Positions 1-6,560 of a DNA stretch of 26,081 nucleotides are shown piece after piece. The notes under the pieces are model-generated. The model searched no databases, had not been told where the DNA came from, and was given only the letters and a program-made list of their open reading frames with translations. The stretch is from assembly GCA_025929805.1 (NCBI GenBank), contig JAICPP010000013.1, positions 1-26,081 on the forward strand. Reading direction: 5' to 3'. The first letter of the stretch is position 1; each line of letters opens with the position of its first letter. This DNA is from Gemmatimonadales bacterium (GTDB lineage Bacteria; Gemmatimonadota; Gemmatimonadetes; Gemmatimonadales; GWC2-71-9). The position numbers and the translations under genes are program-made.

Positions 1-99
1 AGACACGAAGATGTTCAATCCTGAAGCGGTTTCATTTGAAGCTATGGCCGCGCGCTCGGGGGCACAACCGAGAGAATGCCCCACCGGCGATCCCGGTCG

Positions 100-133
100 C
101 AAGAAAGCCGGAGAGGGATAACCCTCTCCGGCT
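100..133 (-). terminator. Intrinsic terminator of the stress-protein gene
   Basis: A perfect 12-bp inverted repeat (AGCCGGAGAGGG at 106-117, partner at 122-133) encloses a 4-nt ATAA loop. It begins 24 nt beyond the stop codon of the minus-strand stress gene. Read on the minus strand the stem is followed by TTTCTTG, a short T-rich tail. The stem is strong but the U-tract is poor. Confidence 0.75.
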
Positions 134-156
134 GGTGTTCTTACTTCAAACTGAAA

Positions 157-1191
157 CTATACGCGAGATAGCCGCCGTTCCGGGCCGGTATAGCTGGAAT
201 CGTGGCGGTAGCGGCGTTCGTTCCCCCGCCAGGGCTCGGTATCTCCCTTGATATTCGCGTCCCCCGTCCGCTCGATCTTGGCCTCTTCGCGACGGACCGT
301 GTCGGAAACCTGTTCGGTCCCCTGCACCTGACGCTTCTTGAGGGTGACCTCCTCGCGAACCACCGGACTCTTCTCCACCCTTACTTCTTCTTCCGTGAGT
401 GGGATGCGGATCTCCTCATCCTCGTCGATGCCTCCCGCTGCATCCCTCCCCTTGGCGGCCGGCCGACGCTCGATGACCACCTCTTCCCGGGTAACCGGCA
501 CCTCGAGGGTCCGTTCCTCGCTCACTACCTCTTTCCTAACCCGTACTTCACCGGCTGAGACCCGTTCCTTGTCGGCCCGGAGCTCCTCCTCCCGAAGCTC
601 GATACTCTGGGTACTCTCGTCCGAGGTCGCCACCCGGCCGGCAGTGCCGGCGGTGGCGCTGAGACCGCGGCCCATCGAGCCCAGATCGGCCCCGTTCTCG
701 TACAGGATGTCTCGAGCCTCTTCAGTCCGCGTGCCCGCGTTGACGGTTACCAGCGTACCGCCGGCGCGGAAACCCTTGTCGAAGTGCTCGGCATCCTCTT
801 GGGGAACTCCCATGCCCACCAAGGCCCCCAGCAGTCCTCCAGCTGCCGCGCCGATGCCTGCGCCCGCCAGGGTAGATGCCAGGGTGCCGCCCGCGATGAT
901 CGGCCCCACTCCAGGAATGGCCAATGCTCCCACTCCCGCGAGCAGCCCGATGACCCCGCCCAACACACCACCCCCGATGGCTCCAGTGGTCGCGCCTTCC
1001 GCAGCCTGGGTGCCGGTGCCTTCGATCAACTCCTGTTGTTGCTGACGATCCTTGATGGCAACTCCGATCTGATTGTCGGAGAAACCTTCCTCTTTCAGGC
1101 GCTGAATGGCTCGCTCAGCGTCCGCCTGGTTGTGGAAAAGACCGACCACGGTTCCACTCCCGGTGGTGGTCTGGTTTTTACGTTTGCTCAT
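157..1191 (-). CDS. YsnF/DUF2382-type general stress protein with glycine-zipper segment
   Basis: The protein has 344 aa. The N-terminal part (about residues 8-60) resembles the YflT/general-stress-17M domain (TVVGLFHNQADAERAIQRL). A long Gly/Ala-rich hydrophobic segment follows (about residues 65-130, GAIGGGVLGGVIGLLAGVG), like a glycine zipper that could associate with membranes. The C-terminal half is highly charged and carries the repeated R-x-E-E-V/V-x-K-E pattern of DUF2382 (YsnF/AvaK), for example TREEVVIERRP and LTEEEVRVEK. The ATG at 1191 is preferred over an upstream start at 1248 because GGAG lies 5-6 nt before it. The family is linked to general or oxidative stress, but its biochemical role is not established. 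Two small palindromes lie in the upstream region and a terminator follows. Confidence 0.9.
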   Translation of the reverse strand: MSKRKNQTTTGSGTVVGLFHNQADAERAIQRLKEEGFSDNQIGVAIKDRQQQQELIEGTGTQAAEGATTGAIGGGVLGGVIGLLAGVGALAIPGVGPIIAGGTLASTLAGAGIGAAAGGLLGALVGMGVPQEDAEHFDKGFRAGGTLVTVNAGTRTEEARDILYENGADLGSMGRGLSATAGTAGRVATSDESTQSIELREEELRADKERVSAGEVRVRKEVVSEERTLEVPVTREEVVIERRPAAKGRDAAGGIDEDEEIRIPLTEEEVRVEKSPVVREEVTLKKRQVQGTEQVSDTVRREEAKIERTGDANIKGDTEPWRGNERRYRHDSSYTGPERRLSRV

Positions 1192-1233
1192 CACGACTCC
1201 TTGATCGAGGACAAAGTGAGCACGGCAGCAGGG

Positions 1234-1270
1234 TGCCGCACACGGCAACTTGCCCCTGCGTTGACGCAGG
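1234..1270 (-). promoter_or_regulatory. Two adjacent palindromes upstream of the stress gene
   Basis: TGCCG-caca-CGGCA (1234-1247) and CCTGCGT-tg-ACGCAGG (1255-1270) are perfect inverted repeats 43-80 nt upstream of the stress-gene ATG. They could be regulator-binding sites or 5'-UTR hairpins. I do not recognise the regulator, and GC-rich DNA produces such repeats by chance. Confidence 0.3.
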
Positions 1271-1408
1271 CGGGTAACCTAGGTCTCGTTAGTAGATGAT
1301 GTGGTGACCAGTCTCACCGATTTCAGACTTCGTGGCCCTATTCAGCGCCCGCCTCCGACGAGGTCGACTCCTTTGCCGATGGGGGGTTCTGGAGGTATGT
1401 TGTTCGCA

Positions 1409-1425
1409 GTGGTCTCGATGACCAC
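1409..1425 (+). promoter_or_regulatory. Palindrome upstream of the first receiver gene
   Basis: GTGGTC-tcgat-GACCAC is a perfect 6-bp inverted repeat with a 5-nt centre, ending 24 nt before the ATG at 1450. It is a candidate operator or leader hairpin. There is no other support. Confidence 0.2.
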
Positions 1426-1449
1426 GAGTGAGGCTCCCCGCCTCATTCG

Positions 1450-1908
1450 ATGACACTCCCATCGCTCAGCCCCGTTTCCGGGACTTTCGATCCGAGTGGC
1501 GTGTGCGGGGCACCTGTGCCATCCCAACAACCGAAGATTCTGCTGGTTGACGACGAGGAGCTCGTCCGTCAGTTGCTTGCCCGCCTGCTGAGGGAGTCGG
1601 GATTCGGGGTAGAGGAGGCGGACAACGGCGCTTCAGCGCTGCAGACTGCCCGCCGGCTGGACGGCTCACTGAGTCTGGTAGTTACCGACATCAACATGCC
1701 GGTCATGGATGGGCTGGAGTTCGCTCGAGCTCTGCGGATGACCGACGGCAAAGTCCCTTTCCTGTTCATCACTGCCATAGATCCTGCGCTGGTGACCGAA
1801 GCCGGTTTCACAGCCGAGGTCCTGGTGAAGCCGTTTACGCCGGATGCATTCCTGGGGCTGGTTGGGCGGCTGGCGGTGCCGGTGGGCAATCGCGGTCAAG
1901 TGGCGTAA
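1450..1908 (+). CDS. Stand-alone response-regulator receiver protein
   Basis: The protein has 152 aa: about 27 unstructured N-terminal residues followed by one receiver domain with no output domain. All phosphorelay residues are present: acidic cluster D34-D35-E36 (ILLVDDEE), phosphoacceptor D80 (VVTDINMP), T108 (FLFITA) and K127 (VLVKPF). It should accept phosphate from a histidine kinase and act by protein-protein contact, in the manner of CheY or Spo0F. The ATG at 1450 lacks a convincing Shine-Dalgarno sequence, and GTG at 1501, closer to the domain, is an alternative start. No kinase gene is adjacent, so the partner is unknown. Confidence 0.88.
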   Translation: MTLPSLSPVSGTFDPSGVCGAPVPSQQPKILLVDDEELVRQLLARLLRESGFGVEEADNGASALQTARRLDGSLSLVVTDINMPVMDGLEFARALRMTDGKVPFLFITAIDPALVTEAGFTAEVLVKPFTPDAFLGLVGRLAVPVGNRGQVA

Positions 1909-2022
1909 TCAGAGTGCCTCTGCGGTAAATAACGATACAGACAAGCGAATCTCGCCATACGGGGACGCTCCTGCTGGTGGGGGTGTTCTCCAGAGTTAGA
2001 TTGCCGGGTGGCTCAAAGGCGC

Positions 2023-2104
2023 GCGAACGTGGCGGAACTGGCAGACGCGCAGGACTTAGGATCCTGTCCCGAAAGGGGTGCGGGTTCAACTCCCGCCGTT
2101 CGCA
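2023..2104 (+). tRNA. tRNA-Leu, anticodon TAG
   Basis: This is an 82-nt class II cloverleaf. The acceptor stem GCGAACG (2023-2029) pairs with CGTTCGC (2097-2103), with discriminator A at 2104. The anticodon stem CAGGA/TCCTG encloses CTTAGGA, with anticodon TAG at 2057-2059, reading CUA. The variable arm is a hairpin (TCCC-GAAA-GGGG), as expected for tRNA-Leu. The T arm is GCGGG-TTCAACT-CCCGC. The 3' CCA is not encoded. Confidence 0.97.
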
Positions 2105-2133
2105 TTGACACTCTGAAAACACCGCACGACCGA

Positions 2134-2175
2134 GTGTGATTTCCATCACACCGGCGAGCCCCTCCAGCTTATAAG
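2134..2175 (+). promoter_or_regulatory. CRP-type palindrome with class II-like promoter
   Basis: GTGTGA-TTTCCA-TCACAC (2134-2151) is a perfect palindrome identical in layout to the E. coli CRP consensus TGTGA-N6-TCACA. A -10-like TATAAG lies at 2170-2175. With a start near 2182-2184 the palindrome is centred near -40, the class II activator position. There is no good -35, consistent with activator dependence. It drives the receiver gene that follows. The bound protein is inferred to be a CRP/FNR-family regulator. Confidence 0.6.
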
Positions 2176-2214
2176 AGTGAGTGGCTGAGGTGTCCTCATG
2201 ACCAAGAGGTTCCG

Positions 2215-2652
2215 CTGACTTACCCCTTCCCTGCCCCTGCGACGACCATTCTGGTTGTTGACGACCAGCGGATCTCTAGACGTGTAGCCTATCGCATCCT
2301 GAGTGAGGAGGGCTACCGCGTCCTCGAGGCTGAGGATTATTCGGAAACCCTCGAGGTGCTGAGTCAGGCCCGCGGTCGGGTGGACCTAGTGATGGTGGAT
2401 GTCGTCATGCCGGAGTGTGACGGGGTCCAGCTCGTCCGCCGGATACTCGAAGAGTGGCCGGGTCAGCGCATCCTCTACATGTCGGCGCATCCGGCCGAGG
2501 TGTTGATGCAGCACGGGCTCTCATCGCTGGATGCGCCATTTCTGGCTAAGCCGTTCACCCGCGACGAGGTGTTGGCCAAAGTGCGCGAAGCGCTAGAGCG
2601 TCGTCATAGTGAGGTGTCCCGGCCGATCGAGCGTCGGAAGGACCGCACCTGA
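2215..2652 (+). CDS. Stand-alone response-regulator receiver protein, probable CTG start
   Basis: The protein has about 145 aa and is a single receiver domain. The frame is open from a stop at 2137-2139 and encodes the beginning of a receiver (TTILVVDDQRISRRVAYRIL) well upstream of the first GTG at 2356. A start at 2356 would remove the acidic pair, so it is wrong. No in-frame ATG, GTG or TTG exists between 2140 and 2355. CTG at 2215 follows AAGAGG at a 5-nt spacing and is the best start. From there D16-D17 form the acidic pocket, D62 is the phosphoacceptor (VMVDVVMP), S90 replaces Thr (LYMSAHP) and K112 lies in FLAKPF. It ends 4 nt from the convergent VOC gene. The CRP-type promoter suggests its level is controlled transcriptionally. 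Confidence 0.85.
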   Translation: MTYPFPAPATTILVVDDQRISRRVAYRILSEEGYRVLEAEDYSETLEVLSQARGRVDLVMVDVVMPECDGVQLVRRILEEWPGQRILYMSAHPAEVLMQHGLSSLDAPFLAKPFTRDEVLAKVREALERRHSEVSRPIERRKDRT

Positions 2653-2656
2653 CGCG

Positions 2657-3112
2657 TCACTCCCGTGCACGAGCGACGGTGATCTTGAACCCGTCCGGGT
2701 CTTCTGCGGTAAAGCTATAACTGTCCCACCGATCACTCGGCTCCTCCACAATTTTCCCGCCAAACGCCCGGAGTCGCGCGGCGATCGCATCGACATCCTG
2801 GAGTGTTTCGCACCAGATCCGGAATCCTAGCCCCTTGAGCCGGTCACGACCCTTGCTGAAGTCGTCCTGCGAAAGTCCGATGTGACACGCGCCCGCCTTG
2901 AGCATCACACCCTTGAGTCGATCACCCTCCTCCCAACGATCCGACACGAAGAAACCAAGGCCGTCTCGGTACCAGGCCAGGCTGCGCTGAAGATCGTTCA
3001 CAGTGAAAGTGGGTGAGATCGAGCGAAGGCGGAGCGACTCTGGCTGTTGCCGCCTGGACTTGGGAGCGGAGGGGCTGGCTTCGCCCCGATGGGACTGAGC
3101 GTCAGCCGCCAT
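2657..3112 (-). CDS. VOC (glyoxalase/bleomycin-resistance fold) family protein
   Basis: The protein has 151 aa. A polar N-terminal stretch of about 30 residues precedes one vicinal-oxygen-chelate module: ISPTFTVNDLQRSLAWYRDGLGF, a central AGACHIGLSQDD, and a C-terminal EDPDGFKITVARA signature. Substrate cannot be deduced; the family includes glyoxalases, dioxygenases, epimerases and antibiotic-binding proteins, usually acting as dimers. ATG at 3112 is chosen because AGGAG precedes it by 7 nt; an upstream start near 3211 would add an Arg/Trp-rich tail with no family resemblance. It is divergent from the lipoprotein gene at 3253. Confidence 0.85.
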   Translation of the reverse strand: MAADAQSHRGEASPSAPKSRRQQPESLRLRSISPTFTVNDLQRSLAWYRDGLGFFVSDRWEEGDRLKGVMLKAGACHIGLSQDDFSKGRDRLKGLGFRIWCETLQDVDAIAARLRAFGGKIVEEPSDRWDSYSFTAEDPDGFKITVARARE

Positions 3113-3252
3113 GATGTTTCTCCTAGGAAGGGACGGCAGAAGGCTATCGCCCTGATAGCCGGGCCGCCAGCGGGCCGACCGGCACGCCCATTGCTCTGAT
3201 GTCCCTTCCACGCTGCATAAGCCTGAAAAATGGGGTTTTACGGAGCTCGTCC

Positions 3253-4002
3253 ATGACAGGAAGACTGTTTAGCGGGCATCTTGCATACGCTGGCCTCCTC
3301 GTCCTGACGGCGAGCTTGCCGCTTGCGGCGTGCGGGACCAAGCACCCGGACTCAGCCCCGATCCCCTCCGCGGCACGTCGCCAAGCTCGCGCGGCCGCCG
3401 CTGCCCGCGCTGAGCAGGACCGCCGCATAGCTCGGCTCGAGCTTGCGATGCTGGAGAAGAGCGCCCAGGTGGAGGAGCTCCAGACCCGACTGGATGAGGC
3501 CCGGGAGGAGGTAGTCAGAGCCATGGCCAAACTTCAGACGCTGGCCAGCCGCGCCGAGGCCGCTTCCGGGATGGCAGAGGCTGAAGTGGCCCTGCAACCT
3601 CTGAAAGCCCGCCGGACCAGCCAACAGACCGCTCCCGAGGCCGCCCAGGCGAGTCGGCTACTGCGAGAGGCGTCTGCTGAGTTCAACCAGGAGAACTATG
3701 GCGGGGCACTCTACCTGGCAAACCAGGCGAAGGCCCTGGCTGCGGCCGGCACCGGCCGGCTGTATGCGCGCGAGCGGAGTGCCGACCGCCCGGGCGAGAA
3801 GCCGTTTGCGGTACCGATTCCCCTCAAGGCCGTAGGCTCCGGCAACGTTCGTGAGGCCCCCGGCACCACCTCGCCTATCGCCTTCGCGGTCCAGGGCGGC
3901 GACAGTCTCACCGGGTACTCGTATGTCGAGGACTGGGTCCGAATCAGTGACGAGATGGGGCGGGGTGGCTGGATTTTTCGAAAGCTGATAGCACGCCGGT
4001 AG
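3253..4002 (+). CDS. Coiled-coil lipoprotein with C-terminal SH3-like domain
   Basis: The protein has 249 aa. A lipoprotein signal peptide ends in the lipobox LAAC-G (Cys near residue 27). An Ala/Arg/Glu-rich helical region follows (about residues 38-165), with heptad-like segments predicted as coiled coil. The C-terminal 65 residues resemble a bacterial SH3 domain: NVREAPGTTSPIAFAVQGGD, then DWVRISDEMGRGGWIFRKLI. Such proteins usually bind peptidoglycan or envelope partners from the periplasmic side of a membrane. ATG at 3253 has GGAG 7 nt upstream. Its stop abuts the stop of the convergent diguanylate cyclase with no intervening base. Specific function is unknown. Confidence 0.85.
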   Translation: MTGRLFSGHLAYAGLLVLTASLPLAACGTKHPDSAPIPSAARRQARAAAAARAEQDRRIARLELAMLEKSAQVEELQTRLDEAREEVVRAMAKLQTLASRAEAASGMAEAEVALQPLKARRTSQQTAPEAAQASRLLREASAEFNQENYGGALYLANQAKALAAAGTGRLYARERSADRPGEKPFAVPIPLKAVGSGNVREAPGTTSPIAFAVQGGDSLTGYSYVEDWVRISDEMGRGGWIFRKLIARR

Positions 4003-5679
4003 TCAACTCGTCCGCTTGGTTTTGACGCTCTTCTCGCCGGCCCTCACCACCCGATTTCTCCCGCCACGTTTGGCCGCGTAGAGCGCTTCGTCTGCACTCG
4101 AAATCACTTCGTCTGCCGTTTGCCCGTGGTCCGGGAACTCGGCTATGCCAATGCTCAGCGTGATCTTTCGGCCGGCAAATTTGGTGGCTTCCACTCGGGC
4201 CCGGATCCGCTCCGCAACCTCGTGAGCGACATCTCCCGCGGTACCGGTCAGCAGCACGGCGAACTCCTCGCCGCCGTAGCGAGCCGTGCAGTCCATCGAT
4301 CGGGTGGAGTTCAGCAGGATGGCCGCCACCTTTTTCAACACCTCGTCTCCGGCGGGATGACCGAAGGCGTCGTTGTACTCCTTGAATTCGTCCACATCTG
4401 CCATGAGGACGCTGAAGGTACCCTTGTGTCGATAGGAGCGCACCAGTTCTTCTGACAGCCGCTGCGTCAGGTAACGCCGGTTGTGGAGGCCCGTGAGCGC
4501 GTCCGACGTGGAAAGCCGCTCCAGCTCCTCGTTTTGCCGCCGGAGCTTGTCGTTCATGGCATCCAGCTCCTGCCGTCCTTGCCGAAGCCGTCCCACCATG
4601 TGGTTGAACACGGCAGTCAGCTCGCCGACTTCGCCCTGCGCGGCTGGCAGGTCCACCGCGAGATCGCCCTCGGCCACTTCGGCCGCACCCTTGGTCAGGC
4701 GCTCCAGTGGCCTGACAATCAGCACCCCCAAGCGGTAGGCTATGAGACCGACACCTAACAGGAGCGCGCTTACCAGCAGCAACGTGACATAGCGAAACCG
4801 CCGAATCTGCCCGTATGCCGCGTCAGCGTCAATCTCGGACACGACCGCCCATTTGGCCCGAGGCACTCGCTTCAGACTGCCCACGACATCTGCGCCGCCA
4901 ACGCTCTCGTACGTAACCACCAGGCCCTCGCGCGACTTGAGCCGGTTCAACGAGCGGGGTTTTACGGTGGCTTTCATGAGCTCAGCCGAGCTTTCGGCGG
5001 AGCTGGCGATGACGGTACCCGCGATGGTCAGCAGGTATACCTGGCCCCTGCGAGGAGCGAAGGCGCGAAGCCCTTTTTCCGCCCCTCTGAGACTGAGCCG
5101 CGCGGCCAGAGCGCCCAGCGTGCGGCCCTCGCCTCGCTGCACCGGAACCGCGACGACCAGCGTACCCTTGCCCAGGGATGGATCCCACGACGCCGCCCCG
5201 ACGACGGCGTTGTTCGCGCTCAGCTCTTTGGCCCAGCCAGGAGGAAGCCGAAGGGTGCCCTGCGGAGTGCCGCTGGTCGCGACCGGCCGTCCGTGCCCAT
5301 CCAGCACCACCAGCTCCTCGTACTCGTTAAAGCGTTCTCGGACGGAATTGAGATAGTCATTCAAACGTTCGGTCACGGCGCCGGGTCGCTTTCGAGCGAG
5401 CCGCTCGGAGACCTCGTATGAGCTGGCAAATACCCGTAAATCGTATAGGCGTTCCTTGAGCCACACGTCCATCTCACGGGCGGCCTGGCTGCTCGAGCTG
5501 AGCAGCTCCTGTGAGATCTTCTCTTCCAGCGCTCTTCGATTTTGGCTGTAGGAGATCCAGCTCGTGAGCCCCGACGGGATCAGCGTCACCAGGAGCGCAA
5601 ACACGAGAATCTTGCTGCGAACGGTGTCCAGTCGCAGTACGCCGAAGTGCTTGGTGAGGGGGGTGGCCAAGCCGCTCAA
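4003..5679 (-). CDS. Membrane-anchored diguanylate cyclase (dCACHE-like sensor, HAMP, GGDEF)
   Basis: The protein has 558 aa and makes cyclic di-GMP from two GTP. Transmembrane helix 1 is at about 23-43, followed by a periplasmic sensor of about 250 residues typical of double-CACHE domains, helix 2 at about 298-320, HAMP at about 321-370 and GGDEF at about 390-547. The active-site motif is GGEEF (469-473) in RYGGEEFAVLL. The inhibitory-site motif R460-S-M-D463 lies five residues before it, so product inhibition is likely retained. The start is TTG at 5679, supported by AAGGGAG 5 nt upstream. A receiver gene lies 164 nt upstream in the same direction and could belong to the same pathway. The ligand is unknown. 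Confidence 0.95.
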   Translation of the reverse strand: MSGLATPLTKHFGVLRLDTVRSKILVFALLVTLIPSGLTSWISYSQNRRALEEKISQELLSSSSQAAREMDVWLKERLYDLRVFASSYEVSERLARKRPGAVTERLNDYLNSVRERFNEYEELVVLDGHGRPVATSGTPQGTLRLPPGWAKELSANNAVVGAASWDPSLGKGTLVVAVPVQRGEGRTLGALAARLSLRGAEKGLRAFAPRRGQVYLLTIAGTVIASSAESSAELMKATVKPRSLNRLKSREGLVVTYESVGGADVVGSLKRVPRAKWAVVSEIDADAAYGQIRRFRYVTLLLVSALLLGVGLIAYRLGVLIVRPLERLTKGAAEVAEGDLAVDLPAAQGEVGELTAVFNHMVGRLRQGRQELDAMNDKLRRQNEELERLSTSDALTGLHNRRYLTQRLSEELVRSYRHKGTFSVLMADVDEFKEYNDAFGHPAGDEVLKKVAAILLNSTRSMDCTARYGGEEFAVLLTGTAGDVAHEVAERIRARVEATKFAGRKITLSIGIAEFPDHGQTADEVISSADEALYAAKRGGRNRVVRAGEKSVKTKRTS

Positions 5680-5775
5680 CCGGGCTCCCTTCAGGTGGTG
5701 ATCACAATTGAAGCAGGCAGGCCGATTTCAGCAGGTCCCAGGCCAGTAACTAACCCGTTATGCAGCAACAAGATG

Positions 5776-5809
5776 AGCGCACCGACGCCGGGGTCTCGCA
5801 CGGTGCGCT
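5776..5809 (-). terminator. Inverted repeat between receiver and GGDEF genes, weak terminator candidate
   Basis: A perfect 9-bp repeat, AGCGCACCG and CGGTGCGCT, has a 16-nt loop. On the minus strand it follows the receiver stop by about 35 nt. The downstream bases (TCATCTTGTTGC) are only moderately T-rich. It could be a terminator, an operator or a chance repeat. Confidence 0.3.
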
Positions 5810-5843
5810 GCGGAGGGTCTGGCAGATTCCCTGAGTGATTGGT

Positions 5844-6209
5844 CTAGGAAAGCAAGAGCAGTTTGCCGACCGCCTCTCTGAGGCTCGCAATGCTGAACGG
5901 CTTGTAGATGGTGGGAACGTCTTCCGGCAACTGTGCGATTCGCCCCCGCCGCGCTATGTCATCCACGTGAAGAATGGGAAGGTCGGGGAAATCCTGTCGT
6001 ACCCGCGACACCAGCTCGGGACCGGTCAAGCCGGGCATGTAGTTGTTGGTCACGATCAGATCGAAGCCGGCCTCCGCGCCCCGAGCGGCGTCCAAAGCCG
6101 CCCGACCATTGGCGACGGCCACGACTTCATACCCGGCATCGGTCAGAACCCGGGCGATGAGGGCACGAACCATCGGCTCGTCATCCACTACCAGGATGCG
6201 CGCGGCCAT
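5844..6209 (-). CDS. Degenerate stand-alone receiver (phosphoacceptor Asp replaced by Asn)
   Basis: The protein has 121 aa and is one receiver domain. The acidic cluster D9-D10-E11 and K103 (IYKPF) are intact. At the phosphoacceptor position the sequence reads IVTNNYMPG, so residue 55 is Asn (codon AAC) where Asp is expected, and the Thr/Ser switch position is D83 (ILHVDD). Aspartyl phosphorylation is therefore unlikely at this site. The protein may be a constitutive or ligand-controlled pseudo-receiver. Fold and length are otherwise normal, with no frameshift. ATG at 6209 has a modest GGAAG upstream. A TATGAT -10-like element lies at 6254-6259 on this strand, without a good -35. Confidence 0.88.
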   Translation of the reverse strand: MAARILVVDDEPMVRALIARVLTDAGYEVVAVANGRAALDAARGAEAGFDLIVTNNYMPGLTGPELVSRVRQDFPDLPILHVDDIARRGRIAQLPEDVPTIYKPFSIASLREAVGKLLLLS

Positions 6210-6316
6210 GGGGCTTCCGCTGGATTGAGGGGTTCATGGGTTGGGACTTCACCATCATACTGCCGGAAGGGTGATCGCGCGAGAACCCGATGCAGCCTCC
6301 TCGCGGCACAAATAGC

Positions 6317-6345
6317 TTGACACCTCTTTGGGGGCGACATAGCAT
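6317..6345 (+). promoter_or_regulatory. Sigma70-like promoter in an intergenic region
   Basis: TTGACA (6317-6322) is a perfect -35 box. It is followed by exactly 17 nt and TAGCAT (6340-6345), a 4/6 match to the -10 box. The predicted start is near 6352. No convincing protein gene follows until 6561, and an intrinsic terminator lies in between. Confidence 0.65.
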
Positions 6346-6351
6346 TGGCCC

Positions 6352-6537
6352 ATCTTCGCCGAGACAGGTACGATGCTGGACCAGCAGCACACGTTATCGC
6401 GAGTAATCATGACCCAACTCCCCAACCCGGGGCGCCTTTGCCGCGCGCGGGAGAACGTCTGGAGTTTGGGCCATCGTTAGTGGTAGGACGCGGAACATTG
6501 ATCAGGCCCGCTCCATTGCTGAGCGGGCCTTTTTGTT
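6352..6537 (+). ncRNA. Candidate small RNA or attenuating leader
   Basis: The transcript is inferred from the promoter at 6317-6345 and the terminator ending near 6537, about 185 nt. Visible structure includes TGCTG-gac-CAGCA (6374-6386), CCCAACTCC (6413-6421) pairing with GGAGTTTGGG (6461-6470) with one bulge, and CCCG (6426-6429) with CGGG (6448-6451) inside it. I recognise no known family: not SRP RNA, tmRNA or a cyclic di-GMP riboswitch by motif. It accounts for the 350 nt between the genes at 6209 and 6561. The terminator ends about 24 nt before the sigma54-activator ATG, so a leader controlling that gene is the main alternative to an independent RNA. Confidence 0.45.
6504..6537 (+). terminator. 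Strong intrinsic terminator
   Basis: GGCCCGCTC (6505-6513) pairs perfectly with GAGCGGGCC (6521-6529) around a 7-nt loop, followed by TTTTTGTT. An A-T pair extends the stem by one. It points toward, and ends just before, the sigma54-activator gene, with no upstream plus-strand coding sequence to terminate. Confidence 0.9.
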
Positions 6538-6560
6538 AGTCACAGGGTCATGGAGCAGAA

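Noticed and set aside
338..1045. Long plus-strand ORF of 235 codons opposite the stress-protein gene
   Set aside because: It is a Ser/Arg/Pro/Thr-rich mirror frame of the DUF2382 gene, without a domain; the minus-strand frame has motifs, a Shine-Dalgarno and a terminator.
2198..2218. Six-codon ORF (MTKRFR) before the second receiver
   Set aside because: Could be an upstream peptide or frameshift remnant, but it is too short to support alone; it is mentioned under the CTG-start finding.
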